Notes: generated by a model not told the origin, from the sequence alone. A stretch of 58,828 nucleotides of DNA from Tepidimonas thermarum (GCF_007556705.1 NZ_VJOL01000009.1:1-58828); one strand, 5' to 3'. Counted from the stretch's first letter, positions 46,615-57,519 are shown. Program-made: numbers and translations.

Positions 46615-47307
46615 TCAGAAGCGGAAGCGGCTGGGTTCGGGGAAGTTGCGCAGGCGCGGGATCACGATGTCCCAGGGCTGCTCGCTGTGGTAGCTGGCCT
46701 CGCCGCTGCGTTCGACCATCGTGGCGCGCATGATCGGCTCTTCACCCACGACGGCGAACAGCCGACCGCCCACGCGCAGCAGCTCGAGCAGATCGGTGGG
46801 CACTTCGGCCACCGAGCCGCTCAAAACGATGACGTCGTACGGCGCTTCGCTGACGCAGGGGGCAAAGCGGCCGGCTGCGGCATCGGCCGTTTTGACCTGC
46901 ACGTTGGTGATGCCGGCGCGGGCCAAGTTGGCGCGTGCGGTGTCGGCCAGCGTGGGGTTGATTTCGATGGTGAGCACCTGGCGCGCCAGCCGGCCCATGA
47001 GGGCGGCCATGTAGCCGGAGCCGGTGCCGATTTCGAGCACGTTGTCGGTGGGCTTGAGTGCCAAGTCCTGCAGCGTGCGGGCTTCGACCTTGGGCGCGAG
47101 CATGCACTCGCCCTCGACCGCAGGGTGCGACAGGGGGATTTCCAGGTCCGACAGCGCCAGCGCCTGGTAGGCGGGGGGCACGAAGGTTTCCCGCTTGACT
47201 TCGGCCAGCAGCGCCAGGACCGTGGCGTCGAGCACCTCCCAGGGGCGGATCTGTTGCTCGATCATGTTGAAGCGGGCTTTTTCGAAGTCGAACGCGGTCG
47301 CGCTCAT
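46615..47307 (-). CDS. pcm: Protein-L-isoaspartate O-methyltransferase family protein
   Basis: 230 aa, SAM-dependent. MIEQQIRPWEVLD at the N-terminus is typical of this clade, the SAM motif I is VLEIGTGSGYMAALM, and VGGRLFAVVG closes the fold. Classical enzymes repair isoaspartyl residues. The usual Thr/Ser in the substrate pocket is not obvious, so the true activity in this betaproteobacterial subgroup is less certain. First gene of pcm-rhodanese-tolC. Confidence 0.85.
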   Translation of the reverse strand: MSATAFDFEKARFNMIEQQIRPWEVLDATVLALLAEVKRETFVPPAYQALALSDLEIPLSHPAVEGECMLAPKVEARTLQDLALKPTDNVLEIGTGSGYMAALMGRLARQVLTIEINPTLADTARANLARAGITNVQVKTADAAAGRFAPCVSEAPYDVIVLSGSVAEVPTDLLELLRVGGRLFAVVGEEPIMRATMVERSGEASYHSEQPWDIVIPRLRNFPEPSRFRF

Positions 47308-47368
47308 GCCGTACTCCTATGGGTATGTTGGGCGGGCAATGCCATGCATTTTACCGAAGGCCACCGAT

Positions 47369-50050
47369 TCAGGCGCCGCGCTCGAGCGCGGCGCGCAGTC
47401 GGTACAGGGCCTCCAGCGCATCGCGCGGGCTCAGCGCGTCCGGATCCAGCTCGGCCAGCTGCTGCAGCACGGGGTGTTCGTCGGGCGGGCTGGGCAGCGG
47501 CTCGGGCGCCGGGGCAAAGAGGTCGATTTGCTGCTGCGCGCGCGCGCTTTGCGCCTCCAGCTGCGCCAGCGCATGGCGCGCCTGCTGCACCACCGCCGTC
47601 GGCACGCCCGCCAGCCGCGCGACCTGCACGCCGTAGCTGCGGCTCGCGGGCCCGGGTTCGATTTGGTGCAAAAACACGATCTCACGTCCCTTGCCCTCTA
47701 CCGCGCTGACGTGTACGTTGACCGCGCCCGGATGGCGGGCGGGGAACTCGGTCAGTTCAAAGTAGTGCGTCGCAAACAGCGTGAAGGCGCGTACTTTGTC
47801 GTGCAGGTAGGAGGCTATCGCGCCGGCCAGCGCCAACCCGTCGAAGGTGGAGGTGCCGCGGCCGATTTCGTCCATCAGCACCAGGCTGTGCTCGGTGGCG
47901 CCGTGCAGGATCTGCGCCGCCTCGGTCATCTCCAGCATGAAGGTGGACTGCGCGTTGGCCAGGTCGTCGGCAGCGCCGATGCGGGTGTGGATGGCGTCGA
48001 TCGGCCCCAGGCGGCAGCTCTGCGCCGGCACGTAGCTGCCGATGCTGGCCAGCAACACGATCAGGGCCACTTGCCGCATGTAGGTGGATTTGCCACCCAT
48101 GTTGGGGCCGGTGATGATTTGCAGCCGCGTGCGCGCGTCCAGCACCGTGTCGTTGGGGATGAAAGGGCCGGCGCCGGTTTCGCGCAGGCGTGCTTCCACC
48201 ACCGGGTGGCGGCCTTGGCGAATTTCGATGCGTGGCTCGGGCACGAAGGTTGGCGCCTGCCACTCCAGGGTCAGCGAGCGTTCGGCCAGCGCCGCCAGCA
48301 CGTCCAGCGTGGCCAGCGCGCGTGCCAGGGTGCCCAGCGCGGGCACGTAGGGCTGCAGCTCGTCGAGCAGGCGTTCGTAGAGCCATTTTTCGCGCGCCAG
48401 CGCGCGCTCCTGGGCCGACAGGGCTTTGTCCTCGAAGGCCTTGAGCTCGGGCGTGATGAAGCGCTCGGCGTTTTTGAGCGTTTGGCGGCGCCGGTAGTCG
48501 TCGGGCACCTTGTCGAGCTGGCCCTGCGTGACCTCGATGTAGAAACCGTGCACCTTGTTGTACTGCACGCGCAGGTTGGCGATGCCGGTGCGGGCGCGCT
48601 CGCGTGCTTCCAGGTCGAGCAAAAAGGCGTCGGCGTTGGCCTGGATGGCGCGCAGTTCGTCCAGTTCGGCGTCATAGCCGGGGGCGATGACGCCACCGTC
48701 GCGGATCAGGGCCGCCGGCTCGGGCAGCAGGGCGCGTTGCAGCAGGTGCGCCACCGCCAGGGGCGGGCGCAGGTCCGTGGCGACGCGCGCCAGCAGCGCG
48801 CTGGCGTGGGCAGCGGTCAGGGCCGCCAACGCTTGGGCCAGATGGTCGGCGCGTTGCAGGGTTTGCGCCAGCCCCACCAACTCGCGCGGGCGTGCTTGGC
48901 GCAGCGCGATGCGCGCCGCCAGGCGTTCGACGTCGCTCAGGCCGCGCAGGCCGCGGCGCAGGTCGTCAGGGCCGTGGGTGCGCAGCACGCCGATGGCATC
49001 GAGCCGTTCGCGCGCCACGGTGCGCTCGCGCGGCGGCTCCAGCAGCCAGCGCCGCAGCAGGCGACTGCCCATACCCGTGGCACAGGTATCGAGCAGCGAC
49101 AACAGGGTGGGCGCGGGCTCTCCACGCAGGGTTTGGGTGAGTTCCAGGTTGCGGCGCGTGGTCGCCGGCAGCTCGATCCATTCCTGCGGGCGCACCACGC
49201 GCAGGGCGCGCACATGCCCCAGCTGCCGCCCTTGCGTGTGCTCGGCATAGTCCAGCAGGGCCGAGGCGGCGGCATGGGCCTCGGCCAAGTCTTGCGCGCC
49301 CCAGCCGGCCAGGGTGGCGGCCTGCAACTGTTCGCACAGCTTGCGCTGGCCCAGCGCCGCATCGAACACCCAGGCCGGTCGCACCGTCAGGGCCGGGCGC
49401 ACGCTCGTGGCCACCGCGTCGAGCCAGGCGCGCAGCTCGGCCTCGGCCGCCGGGGCCAGGTCACCGCCGTGCAGCACCTCGTGCGGCGCCAGCCGCTGCA
49501 GCCAGCCGCGCAACGCCGCCCAGTCGCACTCGGCCAGGTGCACCGTGCCTTCGGTGACGGCCAGCCAGGCCAGACCGCAGCGCCGCCGCGCGCCCAGGTG
49601 CACCGCGAGCAGCAGCGCGTCCGTTTTGTCGGCCAGCAGTTCGCTCTCGGTCAGCGTGCCTGGGGTCACCACGCGCACCACCTGCCGCTCCACCGGCCCT
49701 TTGGCGCTGGAGACGTCGCCCACCTGCTCGCAAATCGCCACCGATTCGCCCAGGCGGATCAGGCGCGCGAGATACGTCTCCACCGAATGGACCGGGACAC
49801 CGGCCATCACCACCGGCGCACCGGCCGACTGGCCGCGCGTGGTCAGCGTGATGTCGAGCAGCCGCGCCGCCCGGTGGGCGTCGTCGTAGAACAGCTCGTA
49901 AAAATCCCCCATGCGGTAAAACACCAGCGTGTGGGGGTAGTCGGCCTTGATGCGCAGCCACTGCTGCATCATCGGCGTGTGGGCCTCCAGCGGCGCGGGG
50001 GGCGCGCCGCCGGGGGCGGGAGCGTCCGCTGCTAGGGTCGTGGTCGCCAT
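47369..50050 (-). CDS. mutS: DNA mismatch repair protein MutS
   Basis: 893 aa. N-terminal mismatch-recognition domain with [14 protein letters not shown] (the Phe-x-Glu wedge), connector, clamp/lever helices, and the C-terminal ABC-type ATPase: Walker [14 protein letters not shown], Walker [17 protein letters not shown], then [10 protein letters not shown]. The C-terminal dimerisation tail is present. ATG 50050 is chosen; longer in-frame starts overlap suhB. It starts 16 bases after suhB, so the two are probably co-transcribed. Confidence 0.97.
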   Translation of the reverse strand: MATTTLAADAPAPGGAPPAPLEAHTPMMQQWLRIKADYPHTLVFYRMGDFYELFYDDAHRAARLLDITLTTRGQSAGAPVVMAGVPVHSVETYLARLIRLGESVAICEQVGDVSSAKGPVERQVVRVVTPGTLTESELLADKTDALLLAVHLGARRRCGLAWLAVTEGTVHLAECDWAALRGWLQRLAPHEVLHGGDLAPAAEAELRAWLDAVATSVRPALTVRPAWVFDAALGQRKLCEQLQAATLAGWGAQDLAEAHAAASALLDYAEHTQGRQLGHVRALRVVRPQEWIELPATTRRNLELTQTLRGEPAPTLLSLLDTCATGMGSRLLRRWLLEPPRERTVARERLDAIGVLRTHGPDDLRRGLRGLSDVERLAARIALRQARPRELVGLAQTLQRADHLAQALAALTAAHASALLARVATDLRPPLAVAHLLQRALLPEPAALIRDGGVIAPGYDAELDELRAIQANADAFLLDLEARERARTGIANLRVQYNKVHGFYIEVTQGQLDKVPDDYRRRQTLKNAERFITPELKAFEDKALSAQERALAREKWLYERLLDELQPYVPALGTLARALATLDVLAALAERSLTLEWQAPTFVPEPRIEIRQGRHPVVEARLRETGAGPFIPNDTVLDARTRLQIITGPNMGGKSTYMRQVALIVLLASIGSYVPAQSCRLGPIDAIHTRIGAADDLANAQSTFMLEMTEAAQILHGATEHSLVLMDEIGRGTSTFDGLALAGAIASYLHDKVRAFTLFATHYFELTEFPARHPGAVNVHVSAVEGKGREIVFLHQIEPGPASRSYGVQVARLAGVPTAVVQQARHALAQLEAQSARAQQQIDLFAPAPEPLPSPPDEHPVLQQLAELDPDALSPRDALEALYRLRAALERGA

Positions 50051-50066
50051 TGTCCGCCGGGACCAC

Positions 50067-51008
50067 TCACCACGGGGCGTCGGTGCTGCCAGCGGCGTCT
50101 GCGCCGGGGGTGTCGTCCGCCGCGCGCGCATCGGCGGCGGGGGCGCGCGGCGCGTCTGTCCCCATCTGAGCATCCAGCGCCATCTTGTCACGCACCGGGG
50201 CGAACTTGCTGTACTTGCTCAGCACGCCCACCAACTGGCCGTAGATGCGCGGGTTGGCTGCCAAGCATTCCTTTTGTTCCAGGAAGTCGGCCTCGCCGGT
50301 GAAATTGCCCACCAGCCCGCCGGCCTCGGTCACCAGCAGCGCGCCAGCCGCCACGTCCCAGGGGCTCAGGCCCATTTCAAAGAAGCCGTCGCTAAAGCCT
50401 GCCGCCACATAAGCCAGATCCAGCGCGGCAGAGCCCGGCCGGCGCAGGCCGGCGACGCGCGGCATCACCTCGCCAAACATGCGCAGGTAGGTCTGAAACG
50501 CGTCGCCCGGGCGGAAGGGAAAGCCCGTGCTCAACAGGCAGTCGCGCAATTGCACGCGCCGCGCCACGCGGATGCGGCGGTCGTTGAGGTAGGCCCCCCG
50601 CCCCTTGCTGGCGGTAAAGAGGTCGTTGCGGGTGGGATCGTAAATGACGGCTTGCTCCAGACGCCCATCCACCATCAGCGCGATGCTGACGCAGTACACC
50701 GGAAAGCCGTGGATGAAATTGGTGGTGCCGTCCAGTGGATCGATGATCCAGGTGAAGGCGCGGCCTTTGCCCTTGCCCTCCCGGCGGCCGGATTCCTCTG
50801 CCCAGATGCCGTGCTCGGGGTAGGCACCGAGCAGCGTGTCGATGATGGCGGCTTCGGCCGCGTGGTCGACCTCGGTGACGAAATCGTTGGTCTGCTTGGC
50901 GCCGACACGCAGGGTGTCGAGGTCGAGCGAGGCCCGGTTGATGAGGGCGCCAGCGGCGCGCGCGGCCTTGATGGCCACGTTGAGCATGGGGTGGAGGTGG
51001 GAGGACAT
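50067..51008 (-). CDS. suhB: Inositol monophosphatase family protein SuhB
   Basis: 313 aa. Metal-binding motifs [19 protein letters not shown] and the late [15 protein letters not shown] are intact. E. coli SuhB also acts as a transcription antitermination factor on ribosomal RNA genes. The C-terminus carries an unusual Ala/Asp/Pro-rich tail of about 35 residues ([15 protein letters not shown]). ATG 51008 is used; ATG at residue 8 is an alternative. Divergent from trmJ. Confidence 0.92.
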   Translation of the reverse strand: MSSHLHPMLNVAIKAARAAGALINRASLDLDTLRVGAKQTNDFVTEVDHAAEAAIIDTLLGAYPEHGIWAEESGRREGKGKGRAFTWIIDPLDGTTNFIHGFPVYCVSIALMVDGRLEQAVIYDPTRNDLFTASKGRGAYLNDRRIRVARRVQLRDCLLSTGFPFRPGDAFQTYLRMFGEVMPRVAGLRRPGSAALDLAYVAAGFSDGFFEMGLSPWDVAAGALLVTEAGGLVGNFTGEADFLEQKECLAANPRIYGQLVGVLSKYSKFAPVRDKMALDAQMGTDAPRAPAADARAADDTPGADAAGSTDAPW

Positions 51009-51077
51009 GAATTGTGGGCAAGAGCGACGGGAGCTGCGCGATGGCAGCGACAATAGCGGGATTCTACCGGTGCCCCC

Positions 51078-51863
51078 GTGTTTCGCCAAACCGTGAGCCA
51101 GGACCTTCCGACCCGTTTCGTCCTCATCGAACCCAGCCACGCAGGCAACGTGGGGGCGGCGGCGCGCGCGCTCAAGGTCATGGGCTTTGACGACCTGGTG
51201 CTGGTGCGCCCGCGCTGGCCGGACGTGCTGCAGCGCCCCGAGGCCATCGAGCGCGCCAGCGGCGCCACCGACGTGCTTGCACGCGCGCGCCTGGTCGAGA
51301 CCCTGGACGCGGCGCTGGAGGGTATGACCCACCTGTGCGCCACCGCCATGACGCCACGCGATTTTGGCCCCCCGGTGGCGGCCCCGCGCGACCACCTGGC
51401 GGCGCTGGCGCCGCGCATGCGTGCGGCGTCGACGGGTGGCGTGGCGTTTTTGTTTGGGCCCGAGCGCTACGGCATGGCCAACGAGGATGTGTACCGCTGC
51501 CACGTGTGTCTGCGCATCCCGACCGCACCGGACTATGGGTCGCTCAACCTGGCAGCGGCGGTGCAGCTGATCGCCTACGAGTGGCGGCTGGCCCTGGGCG
51601 GCATTGGGGCCATGCCGGCGCGGGCGCGCGCGCGCGGCCCCATGGCCGAACCGCCAGCAGATGCCCCCGCGGTTTCGGCCATGCTGGCGCACTGGGAGGA
51701 GGCGTTGGTGGCCGTGGGCTTTTTGGATCCGGCCGCGCCCAAAAAACTGATGCCGCGGTTGCGGCGCCTGCTCCAGCGCGCCGCGCCCACCGTGCCCGAA
51801 GTCCACATCCTGCGCGGGGTGGCGCGGGCCATGATCGACGCCGCGCGCGGCGTCAGGCGCTAG
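51078..51863 (+). CDS. trmJ: tRNA (cytidine/uridine-2'-O)-methyltransferase TrmJ
   Basis: SPOUT-class methyltransferase that modifies position 32 of several tRNAs. 261 aa. [42 protein letters not shown] and [22 protein letters not shown] form the knot and SAM site. The start is GTG 51078; a second in-frame GTG at 51093 is equally possible. It is followed by cysE after 29 bases. Confidence 0.92.
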   Translation: MFRQTVSQDLPTRFVLIEPSHAGNVGAAARALKVMGFDDLVLVRPRWPDVLQRPEAIERASGATDVLARARLVETLDAALEGMTHLCATAMTPRDFGPPVAAPRDHLAALAPRMRAASTGGVAFLFGPERYGMANEDVYRCHVCLRIPTAPDYGSLNLAAAVQLIAYEWRLALGGIGAMPARARARGPMAEPPADAPAVSAMLAHWEEALVAVGFLDPAAPKKLMPRLRRLLQRAAPTVPEVHILRGVARAMIDAARGVRR

Positions 51864-51892
51864 ACTCAGGTTTTGCTCCTTTGCCCTCGACC

Positions 51893-52663
51893 ATGTTCCG
51901 ACGCCTCAAAGCCGATATCGACGCCATCCTCGAGCGGGATCCGGCCGCGCGCTCGCGCTGGGAGGTCGTGACGTGCTACCCGGGCTTGCACGCCATCGTG
52001 CTGCACCGCCTGGCGCATGCGTGCTGGCGCGCGGGCTGGAAATGGCTGGGGCGCTGGATTTCCCACTGGAACCGCTGGCTCACCGGCATCGAAATCCACC
52101 CCGGTGCGCGCATCGGCGAGCGCGTCTTCATCGACCACGGCATGGGGGTGGTGATCGGCGAAACCGCCGAGGTGGGCGACGGCTGCACCATCTACCACGG
52201 CGTGACGCTGGGTGGCACGTCGCTCTACAAGGGCGCCAAACGCCACCCCACGCTGGGGCGCAACGTGATCGTCGGCGCCGGCGCCAAGGTGCTGGGGGGC
52301 TTTACCGTGGGCGACGGGGCCAAGATTGGCAGCAACGCCGTGGTGACCAAGCCGGTGCCGGCCGGTGCGACGGCCGTGGGCAACCCGGCGCGCATCATCG
52401 TTGCCGATGCCGACGAAAAGCGCGAGGCCGCCGCGGCGAAAATGGGGTTTTCGGCGTACGGCGTGACGCAAAACGACGACCCGCTGAGCCAGGCGCTGCG
52501 CGGCCTGATCGACAACGCCGCCGCGCACGAGCACCAGATCGCGCTGTTGTGGCAGGCGATCGAAAAGCTCGTCTGCGCGCAGCGCGGCGACTGCGTGCCG
52601 GCCGAGGCGGCCAAGACGGAGCATTTCGAAGCCGAGCGGCTCAATCAACTGCTGGGCAAGTGA
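51893..52663 (+). CDS. cysE: Serine O-acetyltransferase CysE
   Basis: First committed step of cysteine synthesis. 256 aa. N-terminal helical part ([21 protein letters not shown]) then a left-handed beta-helix with [31 protein letters not shown] and [14 protein letters not shown]. Longer than the minimal type, with a C-terminal helical tail. The last 23 bases overlap the end of the convergent GGDEF gene. Confidence 0.94.
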   Translation: MFRRLKADIDAILERDPAARSRWEVVTCYPGLHAIVLHRLAHACWRAGWKWLGRWISHWNRWLTGIEIHPGARIGERVFIDHGMGVVIGETAEVGDGCTIYHGVTLGGTSLYKGAKRHPTLGRNVIVGAGAKVLGGFTVGDGAKIGSNAVVTKPVPAGATAVGNPARIIVADADEKREAAAAKMGFSAYGVTQNDDPLSQALRGLIDNAAAHEHQIALLWQAIEKLVCAQRGDCVPAEAAKTEHFEAERLNQLLGK

Positions 52664-54256
52664 CGCCGGCGCTGCTGGTCCAACGCACGCAGTCGCGCCC
52701 GGCTGCTTTGGCCGCGTAGAGGGCGGCGTCGGCCTGCGCCAGCACGCTGGCGGCGGTTGCGCTGGGGTCGGTGCTGGTGACGCCGCCCACGCTGATCGTC
52801 ACGGGCACCACCAGGCCGTCCGGGGTTTGCAGCGGCGTGCGGGCGACCGCTTCGCGCAATTTCCAGGCCACTTTCTGTGCCGCGTCGGCCCCCGTGTCGG
52901 GCAGCAGCACGACGAATTCCTCGCCCCCCATGCGGCCAAAGTGGTCCGTGGCGCGCAGGTGCTGCTGCACCGTGCGCACGACATGCTGCAGCACGGCGTC
53001 GCCGGTGGCGTGTCCGTGGGTGTCGTTGACCTGTTTGAAGTGGTCCAGATCGAGCGAGAGCACCGTCAGCGGCCGGCCCTGGCGGCGCATGCGCCGCAAC
53101 TCGTCGTCCAGCAATTCCAGCAGCCGCCGGCGGTTGGCGATGCCGGTCAAGGCATCGGTGATGACCAAGCGCTGCAACTCGCGGTTGATGGCTGTCAGCG
53201 CGACGCGATGCTGCCGGGCCTGCCACAGCGCGGTTGCGAGCAACACCAGCGCCGTCAACACCGCGACGGCCAAGCCCGACCCGAGGCCGAACAGCAAGCG
53301 CCGTTGGCGCTCCACATCGTCGATCCAACTGGCTGGCTGCAGCACGTGCACGTGCAGCAGGCCGTCGAAGACGTCGCTGCGTGCCTCCAGCACCGGCGTG
53401 CCCTCGCCCGCGCGTGCCAGCCACCACAGGCCGGGCAGCGGGCCTGGCTGCCACGGCCACAGCTGCGGTGGCCGGTCGCCGTAGAGCGGCCAGTCGACGT
53501 CGGCGGGCGGCGGCCAGCTGGTTTGTGCACCAGCCGCTGAAACCGCCACCGCGGCTCGCGGCTGAGCACCACCACCCCGTGCGCATCGCTGACGATGGCG
53601 CCGGCGGCCGCGGTGGGCAGCAGGCTTTCGTCGAGGATGATCGACACCCCCACATACCCCACGAAGTGGCCATCCACCTGCACCGGCTCGGCAAACACCA
53701 CGCTGCGCCGTCCCGTCGTCTCGCCGACCATGAACAGGTGCGCCGACCGCCCTTCGCGCGTGGCCACATGCAGCGGCCCATCACGGTATCGATTGCCCAC
53801 AAAGGAGGGAATGCCCGGTGGCTCGCCTGCGGCCACCACCGTCCCCTCGCGGTCGGCCACGGCGATCAGGCCAAGGCCCAGCTCACGCACGACGATGTCC
53901 AAGCGCGCATCCAGCCGCTGCTGCCGTTCGACCACGCCGGCGGCCATGGGGTTGCGTGCCCGTTCGTCGAGCAGCGCGCGCACGTCGCCGCCCTGTGAAA
54001 AACTGACCGCGACCCCCTGGGCCAGCGCCAGGCGTTGCGTCAACACGGTGGCGGTGGCCGACGCCAGCATCTGCGCGCGGGCGCGTTCCGTGTCGAGTTC
54101 ACGCGTCCATTGGTTGTCGGCCCACCAGCGGCTGGCCGCGTGGACGCCCCACAGGGCCACCGCAATCAGCGCCACCGTCACCGCCACGCCAGCCGCCCAA
54201 ACGCGCCAGAGCGGCTGCGCGGGTGCTGCGAGGTTGGGGACGGGTGAGGGGTCCAC
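52641..54256 (-). pseudogene. Sensory diguanylate cyclase (GGDEF) with a single-base frameshift
   Basis: Two overlapping frames together encode a normal protein of about 538 aa. The N-terminal part (from ATG 54256) has a membrane helix (VWAAGVAVTVALIAVALWG), a periplasmic Cache-like sensor domain and the segment ending VVLSREPRWRFQRLVHK. The C-terminal part continues SWPPPADVDWPLYG, a second helix (AVAVLTALVLLATALW) and the GGDEF domain: GGEEF active site and an intact RATD inhibitory site five residues before it. One A added in the AAA run (complement of 53522-53524) would fuse them. As sequenced the enzyme is split into a sensor fragment and a GGDEF fragment that lacks a proper start. It may be a sequencing error. 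Confidence 0.8.
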
Positions 54257-54265
54257 GGCAGGGGT

Positions 54266-54865
54266 TCAGGTGGCGCGGGGCGGCCGCACGGCCGACTTCG
54301 GCCGGAAGGCGGCGCACACGGCGGGGTCGGTTTCCAGGTAGGGGCCGCCGATGAGGTCGATGCAGTAGGGGACAGCGGCGAAGATGCCGTGCACGACCGG
54401 TTGGCCATCGGCGTCGCGCAAACCCTCCAGCGTCTCGGCGATCGACTTGGGCTGGCCGGGCAGGTTGATGATCAGGCTGCGCCCGCGTATCACAGCCACC
54501 TGCCGCGACAAGATGGCCGTGGGCACGAAGCGCAGGCTGATTTGGCGCATCTGCTCGCCAAAGCCCGGCATTTCTTTGTCGGCAATGGCCAGTGTCGCCT
54601 CCGGCGTGACGTCGCGCGGCGCCGGCCCGGTGCCGCCCGTGGTCAGGATCAGGCTGCAGCCGTGTTGGTCGGCCAATTCGACCAGCGTGGCGCTGATGCG
54701 CTCGCGCTCGTCGGGGATCAGGCGCTCGACGAAGGTGATCGGATTTTTCAGTGCCCGGCCCAGCCAATCGCGCAGCGCCGGCAGGCCCTTGTCCTCGTAG
54801 ACGCCGCTGCTGGCGCGGTCGCTGATCGAGACGATGCCAATGGTGACGGGGTCGAAAGCGTTCAT
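54266..54865 (-). CDS. mog: Molybdopterin adenylyltransferase
   Basis: Activates molybdopterin with ATP before molybdenum insertion. 199 aa. GIVSISDRASSGVYEDKG at the N-terminus, LTTGGTGPAPRDVTPEAT, and GRSLIINLPGQPKSIAETL are the Mog/MoaB signature. It lies 2 bases after darP on the same strand and 9 bases before the GGDEF gene start. Confidence 0.94.
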   Translation of the reverse strand: MNAFDPVTIGIVSISDRASSGVYEDKGLPALRDWLGRALKNPITFVERLIPDERERISATLVELADQHGCSLILTTGGTGPAPRDVTPEATLAIADKEMPGFGEQMRQISLRFVPTAILSRQVAVIRGRSLIINLPGQPKSIAETLEGLRDADGQPVVHGIFAAVPYCIDLIGGPYLETDPAVCAAFRPKSAVRPPRAT

Positions 54866-54867
54866 GG

Positions 54868-55506
54868 TCAGGGTTGTGCAGTGGGCGCGTCGGCGGAACG
54901 GGCGTCCAGCGCCGCGCGTATGTGCTGAAACAGTTCGCGGTAGGCCCGGCCTTGGCGTTGGGCCTGGCCGGGTGCCGGCGCGGCGCGGGTCTGCGCGTCT
55001 TTGCGCGCCTGGCGGATCAGGGCGCGCAGGCGCTGCCAGTCGCCGCCGGGCTCGACCTCGCGCCACGCCTCCAGGGCCGTGTCGTCGGCGAGCAGCCGCT
55101 CGCGCCAGCGTTCGGCCTCGTGCAGACGCTGCGTTTCGGCGGCACTGCCCTGGTGCTGCTCGGCCACGGCCGCCTCGATGGCGCTGACCTGCGCCTCGTC
55201 CAACTGGCGCATGAGCTTGCCCACGTACTGCAGCTGGCGGCGCTTGCCCTCGAAGTCGTCGATGCGCTTGGCCTCGGCGACGGCGTCGAGCAGCGACTCC
55301 GGCAGGGCCAGCCGCTGCAACAGCGACGCCTTGAGGCTGAGCAGCTGCTCGCCCACCGCCTGCAGGTGGGCGCTGCGTTTTTTCAGGTCGGTCTTGCTTT
55401 GCTCGGCGTCCCACTTGGCGGTACGCTTGAGCTCGGCGTCTTCCTCGCTGCCGTAGGCAACGAAGTGACCCTTGACGAAATACCCTTTGGGCGGCTTGCG
55501 TGGCAT
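54868..55506 (-). CDS. darP: DarP/YjgA ribosome-associated protein (DUF615)
   Basis: 212 aa, all-helical. KSDRT-like basic segments, KRIDDFEGKRRQLQYVGKLMRQLD and a Gln/Arg-rich end are typical of the DUF615 family, which E. coli work links to late 50S assembly. ATG 55506 (MPRKPPKGYF) is chosen over upstream in-frame starts that run into the intergenic region. Divergent from pmbA with 22 bases between. Confidence 0.9.
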   Translation of the reverse strand: MPRKPPKGYFVKGHFVAYGSEEDAELKRTAKWDAEQSKTDLKKRSAHLQAVGEQLLSLKASLLQRLALPESLLDAVAEAKRIDDFEGKRRQLQYVGKLMRQLDEAQVSAIEAAVAEQHQGSAAETQRLHEAERWRERLLADDTALEAWREVEPGGDWQRLRALIRQARKDAQTRAAPAPGQAQRQGRAYRELFQHIRAALDARSADAPTAQP

Positions 55507-55528
55507 GCCCGCTATCATAGCCAGCCAC

Positions 55529-56944
55529 ATGAAAGCCACCCATTCCCAGGCCCCTCGGGCCGCAGCCGGTGCGCAGACCGGCTTTCAATTCTCGCAAGAG
55601 CAATTCCAGGCGCTGGCCGACCTGGCGCTGCAACACGCCCGGGCGCTGGGCGTGGCCGATGCCGCGGTCGAAGTCTCCGAGGGCAGCGGCCTGAGCGTTT
55701 CGGTGCGTTGCGGCGCGCTCGAAAACGTCGAGCGCAACCGCGACAAGTCGCTGGGCATCACCGTCTACCTGGGGCAGCGGCGCGGCAACGCTTCGACATC
55801 GGACTTTTCCGCCGAGGCCATCCGCCGCACGGTGCAGGCGGCCTACGACATCGCTCGCTACACCGCCGAGGACCCGGCCGCCGGCCTGCCCGACGAGATC
55901 GACATCGCCAACGACTACCCCGATCTGGCGCTGTTTCACCCCTGGCCGATCACGGCCGAGCAGGCGGTGGAGCTGGCGTTGCGCTGCGAGGCGGCGGCGT
56001 TTGCCGTCAGCCCGCGCATCACCAACAGCGAGGGGGCGGCCGTCTCGGCGCAGCAGTCGCATTTCTGGGCCGAGCACATGCGTGGTGGCGAGCGTGGCCG
56101 GCAGGGCATTTTCGCGGGGGGCTACGCCAGCTCGCGCCACAGCCTGTCGGTCTCGCCGATTGCCGGCAAGGGCGATGGCATGCAGCGCGACTACTGGTAC
56201 AGCTCGATGCGCAACCCGGCCGAGCTGGCCAGCCCCGAGGCGGTGGGCCGCTACGCCGCCGAGCGGGCGCTGGCGCGTCTGAAGCCGCGCAAGATTGCCA
56301 CCACCGAGTGCCCGGTGCTGTTCGAAGCGCCGCTGGCAGCGGGGCTGCTGGGCGCCTTCGTGCAGGCGGTCAGCGGCGGGGCGCTCTACCGGCGCACCAC
56401 CTTTTTGCCCGACAGCCTGGGGCGGCAGATTTTCCCGGCGCACATCGACATCCAGGAGGATCCGCACCTGCTGGGCGGCAAGGGCAGTGCGCCGTTTGAC
56501 GACGAAGGCGTGCGCACGCTGGCACGCCCCGTGGTCAGCGCCGGGTGCGTCAAGGGCTATTTTCTGAGCACGTATTCGGCGCGCAAGCTGGGCATGCGCA
56601 CCACCGGTAACGCCGGCGGATCGCACAACCTGTTGATGACCAGCCGCCTGACCGAACCGGGCGACGACCTGCCGGCGATGCTGCGCAAACTGGGCCGCGG
56701 TCTGTTCGTCACCGAGCTGATGGGGCAGGGGGTCAACCCCGTGACCGGCGACTATTCGCGTGGCGCATCCGGTTTTTGGGTCGAGGACGGCGTGATCGCC
56801 TACCCCGTGGCGGAGATCACCATCGCCGGCAACCTCAAGGACATGTTCCGCGGCATCGTGGCCATTGGCGCGGACGTCTACAACCTGGGCGCGAAGAACG
56901 TCGGCTCGGTGTTGATCGAGCGCATGACGGTGGCCGGAAGCTGA
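55529..56944 (+). CDS. pmbA: PmbA/TldE subunit of the TldD/E protease
   Basis: 471 aa. Partner of metalloprotease TldD in processing small peptides; PmbA itself lacks the HExxH metal motif, as here. VSEGSGLSVSVRCGALENVERNRDKSLGI, SSMRNPAEL and the C-terminal GASGFWVEDGVIAYPVAEITIAGNLKDMFRGIVAIG are conserved. ATG 55529 is the first at the family's N-terminus. The partner tldD is not in the window. Confidence 0.94.
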   Translation: MKATHSQAPRAAAGAQTGFQFSQEQFQALADLALQHARALGVADAAVEVSEGSGLSVSVRCGALENVERNRDKSLGITVYLGQRRGNASTSDFSAEAIRRTVQAAYDIARYTAEDPAAGLPDEIDIANDYPDLALFHPWPITAEQAVELALRCEAAAFAVSPRITNSEGAAVSAQQSHFWAEHMRGGERGRQGIFAGGYASSRHSLSVSPIAGKGDGMQRDYWYSSMRNPAELASPEAVGRYAAERALARLKPRKIATTECPVLFEAPLAAGLLGAFVQAVSGGALYRRTTFLPDSLGRQIFPAHIDIQEDPHLLGGKGSAPFDDEGVRTLARPVVSAGCVKGYFLSTYSARKLGMRTTGNAGGSHNLLMTSRLTEPGDDLPAMLRKLGRGLFVTELMGQGVNPVTGDYSRGASGFWVEDGVIAYPVAEITIAGNLKDMFRGIVAIGADVYNLGAKNVGSVLIERMTVAGS

Positions 56945-56985
56945 TCCGCCGTAACGGGCTTGGCTGCGCCGGCTACCATCGCACC

Positions 56986-57354
56986 ATGGCGCGTTACCAC
57001 TTCACCTGCGAGGCCCAGCCGCAATACCTGCCGCAGCACTCTTCGCCTGCGGACGGCATCTACCGCTTTGCCTACACCATCACCATCTGCAACGTGGGGG
57101 AGGTGGCCGCGCAGCTCATCGCCCGCCATTGGGAGATCGAGGACGCCAACGGCGACACCCAGGTCGTGGACGGGCTGGGCGTGGTCGGGCAGCAACCCCT
57201 GTTGCACCCGGGTGAGTCGTTTCGCTACACCAGTTCGGCCGAATTGCGCACCCCCATGGGCATCATGACCGGCCACTATTTTTGCGTGGCGGTCGATGGC
57301 ACCCGTTTTGAGGCAGCGATTGCGCCCTTTGTGCTGCGCGCCGATCGCCGGTGA
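56986..57354 (+). CDS. apaG: ApaG (DUF525) protein
   Basis: 122 aa, fibronectin III-like beta sandwich. YRFAYTITICNVGEVAAQLIARHWEIEDANG, VVDGLGVVGQQPLLHPGESFRYTS and MGIMTGHYFC are diagnostic. Biochemical role unsettled; linked to magnesium/cobalt effects in E. coli. It follows pmbA by 41 bases and has a TACCAT -10-like sequence just before its start. Confidence 0.94.
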   Translation: MARYHFTCEAQPQYLPQHSSPADGIYRFAYTITICNVGEVAAQLIARHWEIEDANGDTQVVDGLGVVGQQPLLHPGESFRYTSSAELRTPMGIMTGHYFCVAVDGTRFEAAIAPFVLRADRR

Positions 57355-57390
57355 TGCGCCTGGCGCCAGGTGGTGGTGCCCGACCCAAGA

Positions 57391-57426
57391 AAAAACGGCT
57401 TGCACCCGGGCGGGCACAAGCCGTTT
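57391..57426 (-). terminator. Intrinsic terminator of the merR/tRNA-Pro transcript
   Basis: AAACGGCTTG (57393-57402) and CAAGCCGTTT (57417-57426) form a 10-bp stem around a GC-rich loop. On the minus strand the stem is followed by a T-rich run (TTTTTTCTT including the last stem bases). It lies 7 bases after the tRNA CCA end and can also stop apaG transcripts from the other side. Confidence 0.8.
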
Positions 57427-57432
57427 GGTGTG

Positions 57433-57509
57433 TGGTCGGCGTGGCGGGATTCGAACTCGCGACCCCTTGCACCCCATGCAAGTGCGCTACCAGGCTGCGC
57501 TACACGCCG
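57433..57509 (-). tRNA. proL: tRNA-Pro (anticodon GGG)
   Basis: The minus strand folds into a full cloverleaf: acceptor CGGCGTG/CACGCCG, D-arm GCGCAGCCTGGTAGCGC, anticodon stem CTTGC/GCAAG with loop ATGGGGT (anticodon GGG), T-arm GCGAGTTCGAATCTCGC, discriminator A and encoded CCA. It closely resembles E. coli proL. It lies 10 bases after the merR stop and is probably cut from that transcript. Confidence 0.96.
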
Positions 57510-57519
57510 AGAACCGAAA

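Noticed and set aside
47195-50035. Open frame of 946 codons on the plus strand opposite mutS
   Set aside because: Antisense to MutS, with no recognisable protein features.
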